Source of the DNA: Sporolactobacillus sp. THM7-7
GTDB taxonomy: Bacteria > Bacillota > Bacilli > Bacillales > Sporolactobacillaceae
Length of the DNA: 64,000 nt
Assembly (NCBI RefSeq): GCF_004153225.1
Contig: NZ_SEMB01000001.1
Span: 108,027 to 172,026, forward strand
Direction: 5' to 3'
Every line of letters starts with the position of its first letter. The stretch's first letter is position 1. Below, in pieces: positions 45,696 through 55,121 of the stretch. The translations under genes were made by a program, and so were the position numbers. The notes under the pieces are model-generated. The model ran no database searches. It was not told the origin of the DNA and saw only the letters and a list, made by a program, of their open reading frames with translations.

Positions 45696-46438
45696 GGTTC
45701 ACCATCACCATCGTAGGACACAATGATCATGGAGATGTTGTCTTCTCCTCCGGCATTATTCGCCTCTTCGATCATTTTTTCCGTTTTCTCCTGTAATGTA
45801 CTGTCATTTTCCAATATCTCGTTTATCTTTTCGTTGGAAAGTTTATTGCTGAGTCCGTCGGAGCAAATGATGATCCCGGAACCGGCCGACCAGGTCAGGG
45901 TTGCCGTATCCAGCTCAATCGCCGGCTCGGTACCGAGCGCGCGCATCAGAATGTGTTTGCGCGGGTGCGTTTCAGCATCTTCTTTCGAGATTTGTCCGGA
46001 CTTGACCAGTTCATTAACGAGCGTATGATCCTCCGTCACCTGGCGAATCGGCTCCCCTCTCTTCCAAAAATAGATCCGGCTGTCCCCGACCGCCGACACG
46101 GTAATGAACCGTTCCCCGCACAGAGCCGCGGCAATCGTTGTCCCCATCCCTCTGCATTCTTCGTGGCTTTCGGAATAATCGTACAGATGAACATTGATGG
46201 AACGAACAAGATGATTCAGCCAATCGACGGCTTCCTGCTCTGTCAATGGGCCCGGCAGCGCTTTCCACTTTTTTTCAGTGACTTCCAGCGCCATCCGGCT
46301 CGCCACCTCTCCGGCCGCATGCCCGCCCATACCGTCCGCCACAACGCCGAACAATTGCTTTTCGCCGTAAAACACGCCGACGCTGTCTTCGTTTCGCTCT
46401 CTGACTTTGCCGCGGTCTGTTTTATAAACGGCTTTCAT
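45692..46438 (-). CDS. prpC: PP2C-type Ser/Thr phosphatase PrpC (Stp)
   Basis: The 248-residue PPM phosphatase shows 'RNEDSVGVF', 'GVVADGMGGHAAGEVAS', 'GDSRIYFWK' and 'GGEDNISMIIV', with all metal-binding aspartates present. It reverses PrkC phosphorylation. ATG 46438 has GGGAGG 8 nt upstream. It is coupled to prkC. rlmN, which lies between rsmB and prpC in B. subtilis, is missing. Confidence 0.97.
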   Translation of the reverse strand: MKAVYKTDRGKVRERNEDSVGVFYGEKQLFGVVADGMGGHAAGEVASRMALEVTEKKWKALPGPLTEQEAVDWLNHLVRSINVHLYDYSESHEECRGMGTTIAAALCGERFITVSAVGDSRIYFWKRGEPIRQVTEDHTLVNELVKSGQISKEDAETHPRKHILMRALGTEPAIELDTATLTWSAGSGIIICSDGLSNKLSNEKINEILENDSTLQEKTEKMIEEANNAGGEDNISMIIVSYDGDGEP

Positions 46439-46460
46439 CCTCCGACCCTCCCTTTGTCTG

Positions 46461-47822
46461 TTACATACGCTGCTCTTTCTTTTCGAGACATCCGATAAAA
46501 AAGCCGTCGGTTTCAAACTGAAAAGGAAAAAGCTGGAGCATGGCCGTCTCCGGCGACACCCGGGATCGGCCAATCTTTTCCGGAAACCGCGAGAAAAGAG
46601 TCGACTCCCAAGAAAACTCCGGATGTTCCTGTAAAAAACGATTCAGCTGCCGATCGTTTTCATCCCGGTTGATCGTGCACGTACTGTAAACCAGCCACCC
46701 GCCTGGCTTGACGAGCGGAGCGGCAGCTTCCAGGATCGCCCGCTGGATCGAGGCCAGGCGTTCGGCGTCCGCACGCGTTTTATCCCATTTGATTTCCGGT
46801 TTGCGCCGGATGACGCCGAAACCGGTGCACGGCGCATCCACGAGCACGCGATCGAAATGCGCTTCGGGAAAAGCGCTGCCCGCCTTCCGGGCATCCATGA
46901 CCTTCGTCTCGATATTCGTCAGGCCGAGACGGCAGGCGGCATCGTCAATCAGTCTCGTTTTGTGCTGATGGAGATCGAGCGCGATAACAGTTCCCTTGTT
47001 CGCCATTCTCTCCGCAAGATGGGTGGTCTTTCCGCCCGGTCCGGCACAGGTGTCCAGCACTTGCATGCCCGGAGAAGGGGAGACGGCGTCGGCGACGAGC
47101 ATCGAGCTTTCATCCTGAATCGTGAGCAGCCCCTTCCGATAAGCGGCCGCCGTCCCCGCCAGTCCGTCTTTAACGATCAAGCCGTCAGGAGAAAGCGGGC
47201 TGTTTTCGGTCCGGGCCCCTTCACGTGTGAGCCGCTCCGACAGCTGCGCCCGATCGATCTTCGTCCGATTGACGCGGAGAAAAAGGCGCGGCACCTGATT
47301 GCCGGCCTCCGCAACTCGCAAAGCTGTCTGCCGGTCCCACTGCTTCTCCCACAGGTCAAGCAGCCACTCCGGATGGCTGTATTGGACCGCGAGCCGTCTC
47401 CCGACGGGTTCAATCGCTGAAAAATCGGGGACGCCCCGGCGGAGAAACTGTCTGAGCACACCGTTGACAAAACCGACAATACCGCGGTGTCCCCTCTTCT
47501 TGGCAATCGAAACCGCTTCATTGACGATCGCGTGATCCGGAATACGGTTAAGATACAGCTTCTGATAAAAAGAAAGGAGCAGCAGCACTCTGACCCAGTC
47601 ATCCAGCTTCTTTTCTTCACGGACGAATGAGGAAAGAACCGTATCCAGCGTCAGTTCACGCTGGAGCGTTCCGTATACAAGGACCGTCACGAGATTCTTG
47701 TCCCGCCTCGGGAGCGCGCTTTCCGAAAGGGCGTCGTTCAGGGCCAGCTGACTGTAGGCATGGTCTCTTTTGATTTTCAGTAATAGCTTAAATGCCACTT
47801 CGCGGGCCGATTCTCTGCTCAT
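46461..47822 (-). CDS. rsmB: 16S rRNA (cytosine-967-C5)-methyltransferase RsmB
   Basis: The 453-residue protein has an N-terminal NusB-like domain (about 1-140), a SAM-binding core ('DTCAGPGGKTTHLAERM', 'DAPCTGFG') and the catalytic Cys in 'VYSTCTINRDEND'. It methylates C967 in 16S rRNA. ATG 47822 overlaps the fmt stop by 4 nt; an upstream in-frame extension inside fmt is rejected. Confidence 0.96.
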   Translation of the reverse strand: MSRESAREVAFKLLLKIKRDHAYSQLALNDALSESALPRRDKNLVTVLVYGTLQRELTLDTVLSSFVREEKKLDDWVRVLLLLSFYQKLYLNRIPDHAIVNEAVSIAKKRGHRGIVGFVNGVLRQFLRRGVPDFSAIEPVGRRLAVQYSHPEWLLDLWEKQWDRQTALRVAEAGNQVPRLFLRVNRTKIDRAQLSERLTREGARTENSPLSPDGLIVKDGLAGTAAAYRKGLLTIQDESSMLVADAVSPSPGMQVLDTCAGPGGKTTHLAERMANKGTVIALDLHQHKTRLIDDAACRLGLTNIETKVMDARKAGSAFPEAHFDRVLVDAPCTGFGVIRRKPEIKWDKTRADAERLASIQRAILEAAAPLVKPGGWLVYSTCTINRDENDRQLNRFLQEHPEFSWESTLFSRFPEKIGRSRVSPETAMLQLFPFQFETDGFFIGCLEKKEQRM

Positions 47823-48766
47823 AGCGGCTCTCCGAGAACGGCCCCGGTCGGAAGGGTTCTCCCGCGCAGAAAAGCCGAGGCGCTCATCCTCTTTTTCCCC
47901 GAAGGCTGGCATTCCGTAACTTTAAGCGCCGTCGACGACCCGGCGGCAACAAGAAATCCGTCTTCTTCGATCTTTACGATCGTCCCCGGCATCGCCTTTC
48001 CTGCGGAGACCTTCGCCGGTTCCGCCGCGAAAATTTTCAATTCCTTCCCGTCAAGCTTTGTAAAAGCTCCAGGAAAAGGATTCAGTCCGCGGATCAAATT
48101 GCGTACTTCCCCGGCCGTTTTTCTCCAGTTGATGGCCTCGTCTTCCCGGCGGATGCTCGGCGCGTAAGTCGCCTTATCGTCATCCTGAGGCACAGGCCTG
48201 CACTCGCCCGCGGCCAGTCCCGGCAATGTCTTCATCAGCAAACCGGCGCCGGCCGCACTGAGCTTGTCGTGCAGCGTGCCGAATGTATCGTGATCGTCAA
48301 TCGGTACGCTGACCTGAGAGAGGATATCCCCTGCGTCCAGCTTCTCCACCATATACATAATGGTGACGCCCGTCTCCGTTCGGCCATCGATAATCGCCTG
48401 CTGGATCGGCGCCGCGCCGCGATACTCCGGGAGCAGCGAAGCGTGAACATTAATGCAGCCGAGCGGGGGACCGGCTAGAAGCGTCCGCGGCAGGATTTGG
48501 CCGTAGGCGGCCGTGATGAGAAGGTCCGGGCGGTAGCTCAGTATGTCCGCGACGGATTGCGGATCGCGCACTTTCTCCGGCTGAAGGACCGGTAGTCCGT
48601 TTTCCAGCGCTAGTACTTTCACAGGCGGGGGGGTCAGTTTTCGTTTTCTTCCTTTCGGGCGGTCCGGCTGAGTGACGACCGCCGCGACGTCCACACGCTC
48701 GTCGGCGAGCAGCTCGTTTAAAACAGGAACGGAAAAATCGGGCGTTCCCATAAAAATCACTTTCAT
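47819..48766 (-). CDS. fmt: Methionyl-tRNA formyltransferase
   Basis: The 315-residue protein has the formyltransferase core 'IFMGTPDFSVPVL', 'INVHASLLPEYRGAAPIQ' with catalytic Asn/His, and an OB-like C-terminal tRNA-binding domain. It formylates initiator Met-tRNA. The partner deformylase gene def, which sits between priA and fmt in B. subtilis, is absent here. Confidence 0.97.
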   Translation of the reverse strand: MKVIFMGTPDFSVPVLNELLADERVDVAAVVTQPDRPKGRKRKLTPPPVKVLALENGLPVLQPEKVRDPQSVADILSYRPDLLITAAYGQILPRTLLAGPPLGCINVHASLLPEYRGAAPIQQAIIDGRTETGVTIMYMVEKLDAGDILSQVSVPIDDHDTFGTLHDKLSAAGAGLLMKTLPGLAAGECRPVPQDDDKATYAPSIRREDEAINWRKTAGEVRNLIRGLNPFPGAFTKLDGKELKIFAAEPAKVSAGKAMPGTIVKIEEDGFLVAAGSSTALKVTECQPSGKKRMSASAFLRGRTLPTGAVLGEPL

Positions 48767-48802
48767 TCAATCATCCTCTTTTTCTTCTGCCCGATGCCAT
48801 GC

Positions 48803-51220
48803 TCACATCAAGACAACAGGATTCAGATCGATCGACAGCTGGAGGCCGTCTTTTCCTGTCTGATAAAAATGATCGGCAATTTTCCGCAGAACAGGCAGAA
48901 GAGCCGTTTCTCTTTTGTATTTTACCATGCACTGATAACGATATCTATCTTTTATCCGGGCGATTGCAGGGACGACCGGCCCGAATATCCGGGCTGAATC
49001 GGAGAGATTTTTTTTCAAAATGGATGCGATGCGTTCGGCCGTCTCCGCGGCTTTGTAAGGTTCCGGATGAGTCAGATTAATAAGTGCAAGATAATAAAAG
49101 GGGGGATAGCCGTGCCTGTGGCGAAGGCGCATTTCCTGCCGGTAGAAACGTTCATAATCGTGACGAGCGGCATCGACGATCGCATAATGATCCGGCGTAT
49201 AACTTTGAATAACGACTTCGCCCGGCAGTTCATGCCTGCCCGCGCGGCCGGACACTTGCGTCAGCAGCTGAAACGTCTTCTCCGACGCCCGGAAGTCCGG
49301 AAGATGGAGCATCGAATCCGCCGCAAGCACACCGACAAGTGTCACTTTTGGAAAATCCAGTCCTTTGGCAATCATCTGTGTGCCAAGCAGGATGTCCGCC
49401 CGATGTTCACCGAACTGTCTGAGCAGTTTCTCATGTCCCCCTTTTTTCCGCGTCGTATCGACATCCATCCGAATAACGCGGGCTTCCGGCAAGAGCCGGT
49501 TCAGCTCCGCTTCGACTTTCTGTGTGCCCGTGCCAAAGTAGCGCATCGACTCGCTGCCGCATGACGGACAGGTTTCCGGTACGTGTTCCTCGTGTCCGCA
49601 GTAATGGCATTTCAGCCGATGGCTCGAACGGTGATAGGTCAGGGAGATGTCGCAGTGCGGACACTTGATAACCGTGCCGCACGCCCGGCACATCACAAAC
49701 GTCGAAAATCCCCGCCGGTTCAGAAAAAGAACGATCTGTTCTCTTTTTTTCAGCCGATCCCGCATTTTCTCAAAGAGGACGCGTGAAAACATCGAATGAT
49801 TGCCGCTTCTCATTTCTTCCCTGAGATCGATAATGCGAACAGGGGGGAGCGGACGATGATTAAACCGTTCCTTCAGCGTGAGCAGGGTATACACTTTTTT
49901 TTGCGCCCGCGCGAAGGATTCGAGCGATGGGGTGGCGCTGCCGAGGACGACCGGGCAATGGTGATACCGGCCCCGCCGGGCGACGACATCCCGAGCATGA
50001 TAACGCGGAAGATCTTCCTGCTTATAGCTCGTTTCATGTTCTTCATCGATAATGATCAGACCGATATGGTTAAAAGGCGCGAAAACAGCCGATCGGGCAC
50101 CGACCGCCACGCTGACCCGGCCTTCCCGCATTTTTCGCCACTCATCGTATTTTTCGCCGCGGCTCAGCCCGCTGTGCATGACGGCGACGGCCTCACCGAA
50201 GCGGCTCTTGAACCGGCCGACCATCTGAGGTGTCAGAGAAATTTCCGGAACAAGCACGATGGCCTGCTTGCCGAGTGCGATAACGCGCCGGATAGCCTGA
50301 AGATACAGTTCCGTTTTCCCGCTGCCCGTCACGCCGTGGCAAAGAAAGATACGATCGGAGCCCTCTTCGATAGCTTGGACAATCGGCGCGATCGCCCGGC
50401 CCTGTTCCTCGGTCAGCGGCAGTTCCCGGGTTCGCTTGCGCTTTCGGTCCGCATCCGGATCACGGAATTGCTCGACGGAATCTTCTTTCAATAGTCCTTT
50501 CTCCGTCAAACGATGCACGGCACTCTGGCTTAGATGCCAGTGAGCAGCCAGCCGGGCGAGTGTCTCTGACCGCTCTTCGTTTTCGATAAAAAAACGGAGC
50601 ACTTCTTTTTGCCGCTTCGCGCGTCCGTCGAGCGTCTTGAGCGCCTCGTGCAGCCGGTCGGCGGACACGGCCGCGGATACAACGGTGATCTTTTTTGCCT
50701 TCGCCTGATTTCTGACAAGCAGCTGAGCAGACAGCATGCCGTCCCGGAGTGCCCGCTGAACCGCCTTCAGCCATTCCGGATGGTTTTTGACGACCTCGGC
50801 CCAATTCACGCTTTTCCCGGATGAAAAAAGCGGCATCAGCTGGGGATACCGTTCCCTCAGCCGGTCGCGATCTTCTGCGATCAATTTCTTTTGATAATCC
50901 GCCCTCATTATGGCCGGAAGCATCGCCATATAGGCGGTCACTGCCGGACAAAGCGTCGTGTCGGCAAGCCAGCGGCCGAGATCGAGAAGCTCTTCAGTAA
51001 GCACCGGACGCTCATCGATCACATGCTCGATTGTTTTCAGCCGGGTAAAAGACGAGGCGTCCTTCAGGCCGGTGACAAAACCAAGACGCTTCGTCCTACC
51101 AAAGGGAACGGTAACGCGCATGCCGGGTCTGACAAAATCCTCAAGTGATTCGGGAATTCGATAGTCAAACGGTTTATTGACCGGTTTTGCGGAAATATCG
51201 ACATAGACCTCAGCGATCAA
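48803..51220 (-). CDS. priA: Primosomal replication-restart helicase PriA
   Basis: The 805-residue protein has an N-terminal DNA-binding domain, Walker A 'GVTGSGKTEL', DEEH box ('IIDEEHETSYKQ'), paired zinc-binding cysteines ('CRACGTVIKCPHCD', 'CHYCGHEEHVPETCPSCG') and motif VI 'QVSGRAGR'. It restarts replication at repaired forks. Its start overlaps the coaBC stop by 11 nt. Confidence 0.98.
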   Translation of the reverse strand: MIAEVYVDISAKPVNKPFDYRIPESLEDFVRPGMRVTVPFGRTKRLGFVTGLKDASSFTRLKTIEHVIDERPVLTEELLDLGRWLADTTLCPAVTAYMAMLPAIMRADYQKKLIAEDRDRLRERYPQLMPLFSSGKSVNWAEVVKNHPEWLKAVQRALRDGMLSAQLLVRNQAKAKKITVVSAAVSADRLHEALKTLDGRAKRQKEVLRFFIENEERSETLARLAAHWHLSQSAVHRLTEKGLLKEDSVEQFRDPDADRKRKRTRELPLTEEQGRAIAPIVQAIEEGSDRIFLCHGVTGSGKTELYLQAIRRVIALGKQAIVLVPEISLTPQMVGRFKSRFGEAVAVMHSGLSRGEKYDEWRKMREGRVSVAVGARSAVFAPFNHIGLIIIDEEHETSYKQEDLPRYHARDVVARRGRYHHCPVVLGSATPSLESFARAQKKVYTLLTLKERFNHRPLPPVRIIDLREEMRSGNHSMFSRVLFEKMRDRLKKREQIVLFLNRRGFSTFVMCRACGTVIKCPHCDISLTYHRSSHRLKCHYCGHEEHVPETCPSCGSESMRYFGTGTQKVEAELNRLLPEARVIRMDVDTTRKKGGHEKLLRQFGEHRADILLGTQMIAKGLDFPKVTLVGVLAADSMLHLPDFRASEKTFQLLTQVSGRAGRHELPGEVVIQSYTPDHYAIVDAARHDYERFYRQEMRLRHRHGYPPFYYLALINLTHPEPYKAAETAERIASILKKNLSDSARIFGPVVPAIARIKDRYRYQCMVKYKRETALLPVLRKIADHFYQTGKDGLQLSIDLNPVVLM

Positions 51221-52430
51221 AACGCTCTCCCACCTTCATCAGACGAGCGAGCGCCTCGCAAATTTTTTCAGCGACATGCTGTTTCGGCATTTCTCTGAAT
51301 CGCTGCTTTTTCCCGTCAGCAAAGTAAAAAGTCACCGTGTTCGTGTTTTTTCCGAAGCTGTCCTCCGCTTTGTTAGCAACCAGCATGTCCAGGTGCTTGT
51401 CTTTCAGCTTTTTCCGAGCATTTTCCTCGAGATGATCCGTTTCGGCGGCGAAGCCGACAAGGAGCTGATCCGTCTTCCGCTGCCCGAGCGTCTTCAGAAT
51501 ATCTGGATTACGGACCATTTTGAAGACATACGGCCCTTCCGTTTTCTTTATTTTCCCCAGGGAGATCTCTGCCGGTCTGTAATCAGCAACAGCCGCCGCT
51601 TTCACCACGGCGTCCGCATCACTGAAACGCCGAGTCAGCGCGTCAAACATCTCCCGCGCGGACTCGACGCGGATCACCGAAACGCCGAAAGGAGGGTGTA
51701 GAGCGGTCGGCCCGGTGATTAAAGTGACTTCCGCGCCAGCCCGATACGCCGCCTCGGCGATGGCATAGCCCATCTTTCCGCTCGAATAATTGCTGAAAAA
51801 GCGGACCGGATCCAGGGCTTCCCGTGTCGGTCCGGCCGTGACGATGATTTTTTTCCCCTTGAGCCGTGCGCCGCCGCTCTCTTTTTCCGAAAAGTACGTC
51901 TCGACAGCCTGAAAGAGCTCGTCTGGTTCGACGAGCCGCCCCAAGCCCGTCCAGCCGCACGCGAGCCGCCCCCGGCCGGGACCGATCAGACGGTAACCGT
52001 AGCCGGCAAGCGTGTCGATGTTTTTTTGTACGGCGGGATGATGGTACATATTGACGTTCATCGCAGGAGCCACCCAAACGGGCGCACGCGTCGCCAAGAC
52101 AACGGCGGTCAGCATATCGTCCGCCAAACCTTGCGCCAGCCGGGCGATCGTATGGGCCGTCGCCGGAGCGATGAGCACAAGATCGGCGGTATCCGCCAAA
52201 TCAATATGCGCGATCTGCCCTTCCTTTTCTTCGATAATCACATTTTCATAGACCGGGCGGCGCGTCAGCCCCTGAAATGTGGCGGGACCGACAAACTGCT
52301 TGGCAGCCGCAGTCATGACGACGTGCAGCTCGGCACCGGCCCGGACCAGCCGGCTTGCCATCTCCGCCGCCTTGTAAGCGGCAATCCCCCCAGTCACACC
52401 AAGAATGATTTTTTTGCCGGATACGGCCAT
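51210..52430 (-). CDS. coaBC: Bifunctional phosphopantothenoylcysteine decarboxylase/synthetase CoaBC
   Basis: The 406-residue protein has an N-terminal flavin decarboxylase half ('[19 protein letters not shown]', '[12 protein letters not shown]', catalytic Cys in '[11 protein letters not shown]') and a C-terminal CTP-dependent ligase half ('[21 protein letters not shown]' shortened, '[13 protein letters not shown]'). It performs two steps of coenzyme A synthesis. Confidence 0.97.
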   Translation of the reverse strand: MAVSGKKIILGVTGGIAAYKAAEMASRLVRAGAELHVVMTAAAKQFVGPATFQGLTRRPVYENVIIEEKEGQIAHIDLADTADLVLIAPATAHTIARLAQGLADDMLTAVVLATRAPVWVAPAMNVNMYHHPAVQKNIDTLAGYGYRLIGPGRGRLACGWTGLGRLVEPDELFQAVETYFSEKESGGARLKGKKIIVTAGPTREALDPVRFFSNYSSGKMGYAIAEAAYRAGAEVTLITGPTALHPPFGVSVIRVESAREMFDALTRRFSDADAVVKAAAVADYRPAEISLGKIKKTEGPYVFKMVRNPDILKTLGQRKTDQLLVGFAAETDHLEENARKKLKDKHLDMLVANKAEDSFGKNTNTVTFYFADGKKQRFREMPKQHVAEKICEALARLMKVGERFDR

Positions 52431-52758
52431 CGGACTCCTCCCCTTATCGCTAAATAAATGTATCCATTTATGAATGAATATAAAAGAAAACTTGGCAAAG
52501 CCAAGCCGTCAGGCAACGACTGAACCATAGGTTGTGCGGATACGGACATCCTTCGTAGAATTTTTTCTTTCTGATTTTTCGAAAAGCCTAGAAGAAATGG
52601 TCGGCCGATTTCAACTGCTTCTTGTACTCCTCGTGCACTTTGAACGGGCACGGGATAGTCGAATCGCCGCCGTCCCGTCCCCTTACGAGCCGAGCCGCCT
52701 CTGACCGTATAAAAAGAAACAACCCGTTTTCAGGTTGCCGCTTCTTAGCTTATCTGTA
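52431..52758. other. Intergenic region coaBC-rpoZ
   Basis: 328 bases: the rpoZ terminator on the right, then sequence with a weak match (TTTTCGAAAAGCCTAG near 52577) to the dispersed intergenic element, then the AT-rich coaBC leader. No gene is visible. Confidence 0.55.
52711..52738 (-). terminator. Terminator after rpoZ
   Basis: Stem CAACC/GGTTG (52720-52737) with a TGAAAACG loop is followed in the minus direction by TTTCTTTTT. Confidence 0.75.
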
Positions 52759-52962
52759 TTAGTCGGTTCTGCTGAACGTCAAAAGCCCGGCATTGATTTC
52801 TTCCAACGCCTGCCCGACCGTTTTATCGGAACGCGGATGCTCGACCATCAGATGGCTGCTCCCCTTCTGAAGCTGACGCGCTCGCTTGGCCGAGAGGGAG
52901 ACTAACGTATATTTTGAATTGACCTTCTCCAGCAAATTGTCAATCGACGGATAAATCATCAT
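52759..52962 (-). CDS. rpoZ: RNA polymerase omega subunit
   Basis: The 67-residue protein matches RpoZ ('[20 protein letters not shown]', '[10 protein letters not shown]', '[10 protein letters not shown]'). Omega helps fold and hold the beta-prime subunit. The ATG overlaps the gmk stop by 4 nt; a second ATG follows directly, so the start may be one codon later. Last gene of remA-gmk-rpoZ. Confidence 0.95.
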   Translation of the reverse strand: MMIYPSIDNLLEKVNSKYTLVSLSAKRARQLQKGSSHLMVEHPRSDKTVGQALEEINAGLLTFSRTD

Positions 52963-53582
52963 CGTTCATCAAACTCCTTATTCTTTCTATACTTTTCGAT
53001 CAGCCGGGCTACCTTGCAGTGTTCGGCCAGAACGATCGCTTCGATCCGGTCGCAGGCTTTGTCTACCTGATCATTGACCACGACATAATTATAGTTTTCC
53101 ATCAGTTCCATTTCCGATTTGGCGACGCTCATCCGATTTTCGATCAGCGACTCTGTTTCCGTACCCCGTCCGATAATTCTTTTTTTTAATTCCGAAAGAC
53201 TAGGCGGGGCAAGAAAAATAAATAACGCTTCGGGAAAGCGCCGCTTCACCTGAAGGGCGCCCTGCACTTCTATTTCCAGAATGACGTCCTGACCTTTTTC
53301 CAGCGTTTCTTTGACGTAGCCGACCGGTGTACCATAGAGATTTCCGACATACTCCGCCCATTCCAGCAGCTCTTCTTTCCGAATCATCTCCTGAAATTGC
53401 TCACGGGTTCTGAAAAAATAGTGAACACCGTCGATCTCGCCCTGCCGTGGTTTCCGCGTAGTCACGGATATCGAATACTGCAGGGCGCTTCTCCGGCTCC
53501 GCAATGCCTTGCAGACCGTCCCTTTGCCGACGCCGGACGGCCCGGAGAGCACGACCAGCAGCCCCTTTTCCTTGAAACTCAT
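52959..53582 (-). CDS. gmk: Guanylate kinase
   Basis: The 207-residue protein shows '[19 protein letters not shown]', '[19 protein letters not shown]' and '[15 protein letters not shown]'. It turns GMP into GDP and is a target of (p)ppGpp in Firmicutes. It lies between remA and rpoZ as in B. subtilis. Confidence 0.97.
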   Translation of the reverse strand: MSFKEKGLLVVLSGPSGVGKGTVCKALRSRRSALQYSISVTTRKPRQGEIDGVHYFFRTREQFQEMIRKEELLEWAEYVGNLYGTPVGYVKETLEKGQDVILEIEVQGALQVKRRFPEALFIFLAPPSLSELKKRIIGRGTETESLIENRMSVAKSEMELMENYNYVVVNDQVDKACDRIEAIVLAEHCKVARLIEKYRKNKEFDER

Positions 53583-53600
53583 ACAAAGCCTCCTACCCTC

Positions 53601-53861
53601 TCAAACTTCGTCTGCTAAATCTTCCCGCTGAATCAATCTCTGGGACACCGTCTCCGGCTGCACCGAAGAAAGGATAATATGATCGCTGTCCATCACGATA
53701 ACCGACCGGGTTCTCCGTCCGTAAGTCGCATCGATCAGCTTATTTTGATCGCGAGCCATCTTAATGAGCCGTTTAATCGGCTGTGATTCCGGGCTGACAA
53801 TCGAGACAATCCGAGCGGCCGAGGCGATATTGCCGAAGCCGATATTGATAAGTTGAACCAC
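53601..53861 (-). CDS. remA: Biofilm matrix regulator RemA (DUF370)
   Basis: The 86-residue protein has the RemA core '[20 protein letters not shown]', '[20 protein letters not shown]' and '[12 protein letters not shown]'. RemA is a ring-forming DNA-binding activator of matrix and osmoprotection genes in B. subtilis. It starts with GTG 53861 after GTGAG. It lies between yloC and gmk. Confidence 0.93.
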   Translation of the reverse strand: MVQLINIGFGNIASAARIVSIVSPESQPIKRLIKMARDQNKLIDATYGRRTRSVIVMDSDHIILSSVQPETVSQRLIQREDLADEV

Positions 53862-53888
53862 CGCTTACTCACTTCCCTAAACGAGAGG

Positions 53889-54072
53889 ATGTTCGAAAAG
53901 TCCGGAAAAAATGTCTGCCGCATCTTTTCGTCAGCTTGCTTCTCCGCTTCTTTTTGTCCTTTATATAAACGCTCCGGAGCGCAAAGCTGCGCTTTCCCGA
54001 CCTTCGCGGGCGGCCGAACCCTGGCGCCGGCACCTTTGCCGGCCACCCCCTCTATTGTCTTCCTTTTCGAAC
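53889..54072 (+). repeat. Intergenic MITE-like repeat, copy between yloC and remA
   Basis: The 184-bp element begins ATGTTCGAAAAGTCCGG (53889-53905) and ends CCTTTTCGAAC (54062-54072), forming terminal inverted repeats. The internal motif CGGCCGAACCCTGG lies at about 54013-54026, followed by a GCCGGC...GCCGGC hairpin. It nearly fills the gap. Confidence 0.7.
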
Positions 54073-54093
54073 TAACTTAAGGAATACATACCG

Positions 54094-54975
54094 TTACTCT
54101 ACGTTCTGGACCTGTTCTCTTAGCTTTTCGATCTCGCTTTTTACTGCGACAACCATGCGGCTAATCCCGGCATGATTGCCTTTGGAACCGATGGTGTTCA
54201 TCTCGCGGTTCATCTCCTGGATCAGAAAATCAAGCTGTCTGCCGACCGGCCGGGACTCATTCAGGAGCTTCCGGCACTGATTCAGATGACTGCGCATCCG
54301 GGTCAGTTCCTCATCGACAGCTGATTTATCCGCAAAAACGGCTACTTCGCTCAGCAGCCGCTGCTCATCGATCCCTTGATGGGCTCCGAGAAAGTCCGTC
54401 ACATTTTTCCGCAGCCGCTCTTCATAATGGGCGCGAACCTGGGGAACGAAAGAATAAAGTTCGTCCACCTGCCGTTCGATAGCCGACAGTTTATGCTCCA
54501 GATCCATCCTGAGCTGATCGCCTTCCGCCCGGCGCATGTCTGTCAGGCGTCTCGACGCCTCCTCGACCGTCTCCAGAATCATCGGTTCAAGGACGCGTGC
54601 CCGCTCAGCGCCGGCTTCCTGAATCGAAAAAACACCGGGAAGCGCAAGAATCCGGCTGTAATCCCAGTCGCCTCCCCCGCAGCGCTTCTGAATCGCTTTG
54701 GCGGCTTCGATATATTTGTCGACCATCTGCCAGTTGGTTTCAATTGTCGGTGCGACGACTTCGCTCCCCTCGATCGTTATAAAAAGCGAGAGGGCGCCTC
54801 TTTGTATATACGTCCGAATCACTTTTTTTATCTTGTCTTCCAGATAAACGAAGGGACGGGGGATATTGTAAGAAAGATCGAAAAAGCGATGATTTACCGA
54901 TTTCAGCTCGACCCGGACTTGTGTCTCCCCGTCATTCCTCTCGGCCATGCCGAAACCGGTCATACTTTTTAACAT
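54094..54975 (-). CDS. yloC: YicC family endoribonuclease YloC
   Basis: The 293-residue protein has the YicC N-terminus 'LKSMTGFGMAERNDGETQVRV' (split: 'SMTGFGMAERND', 'VELKSVNHRFFDLS') and the C-terminal DUF1732 part 'RPVGRQLDFLIQEMNREMNT', 'IGSKGNHAGISRMVVAVKSE'. Family members are metal-dependent RNA-cleaving enzymes. It is upstream of remA, as in Bacillus. Confidence 0.93.
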   Translation of the reverse strand: MLKSMTGFGMAERNDGETQVRVELKSVNHRFFDLSYNIPRPFVYLEDKIKKVIRTYIQRGALSLFITIEGSEVVAPTIETNWQMVDKYIEAAKAIQKRCGGGDWDYSRILALPGVFSIQEAGAERARVLEPMILETVEEASRRLTDMRRAEGDQLRMDLEHKLSAIERQVDELYSFVPQVRAHYEERLRKNVTDFLGAHQGIDEQRLLSEVAVFADKSAVDEELTRMRSHLNQCRKLLNESRPVGRQLDFLIQEMNREMNTIGSKGNHAGISRMVVAVKSEIEKLREQVQNVE

Positions 54976-54997
54976 CCGATCACTTCCACTTACCTAT

Positions 54998-55025
54998 TTT
55001 ATACAATTCTCTGCCAGTGAAGCAA
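54998..55025 (-). promoter_or_regulatory. Candidate promoter of yloC-remA-gmk
   Basis: Minus-strand -35 TTGCTT (55020-55025), 16-nt spacer, -10 TATAAA (54998-55003), 22 nt before the yloC ATG. Confidence 0.5.
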
Positions 55026-55121
55026 GTCTCGCCGCGAAGGGATTCGCTGCCTCTCGTTTCAGACTAAATGTCTTTACGCCCTGAGCCCGCCTTCATAGCG
55101 GCCCGAGCGAAAGTCAGCAGA

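Noticed and set aside
48450-48770. Frames overlapping fmt as a hidden deformylase gene
   Set aside because: No deformylase motif (HEXDH or EGC) appears in any frame of the fmt-priA junction.
52394-52651. 85-codon minus-strand frame upstream of coaBC
   Set aside because: It overlaps the coaBC start region out of frame, and no Shine-Dalgarno or similarity is seen.
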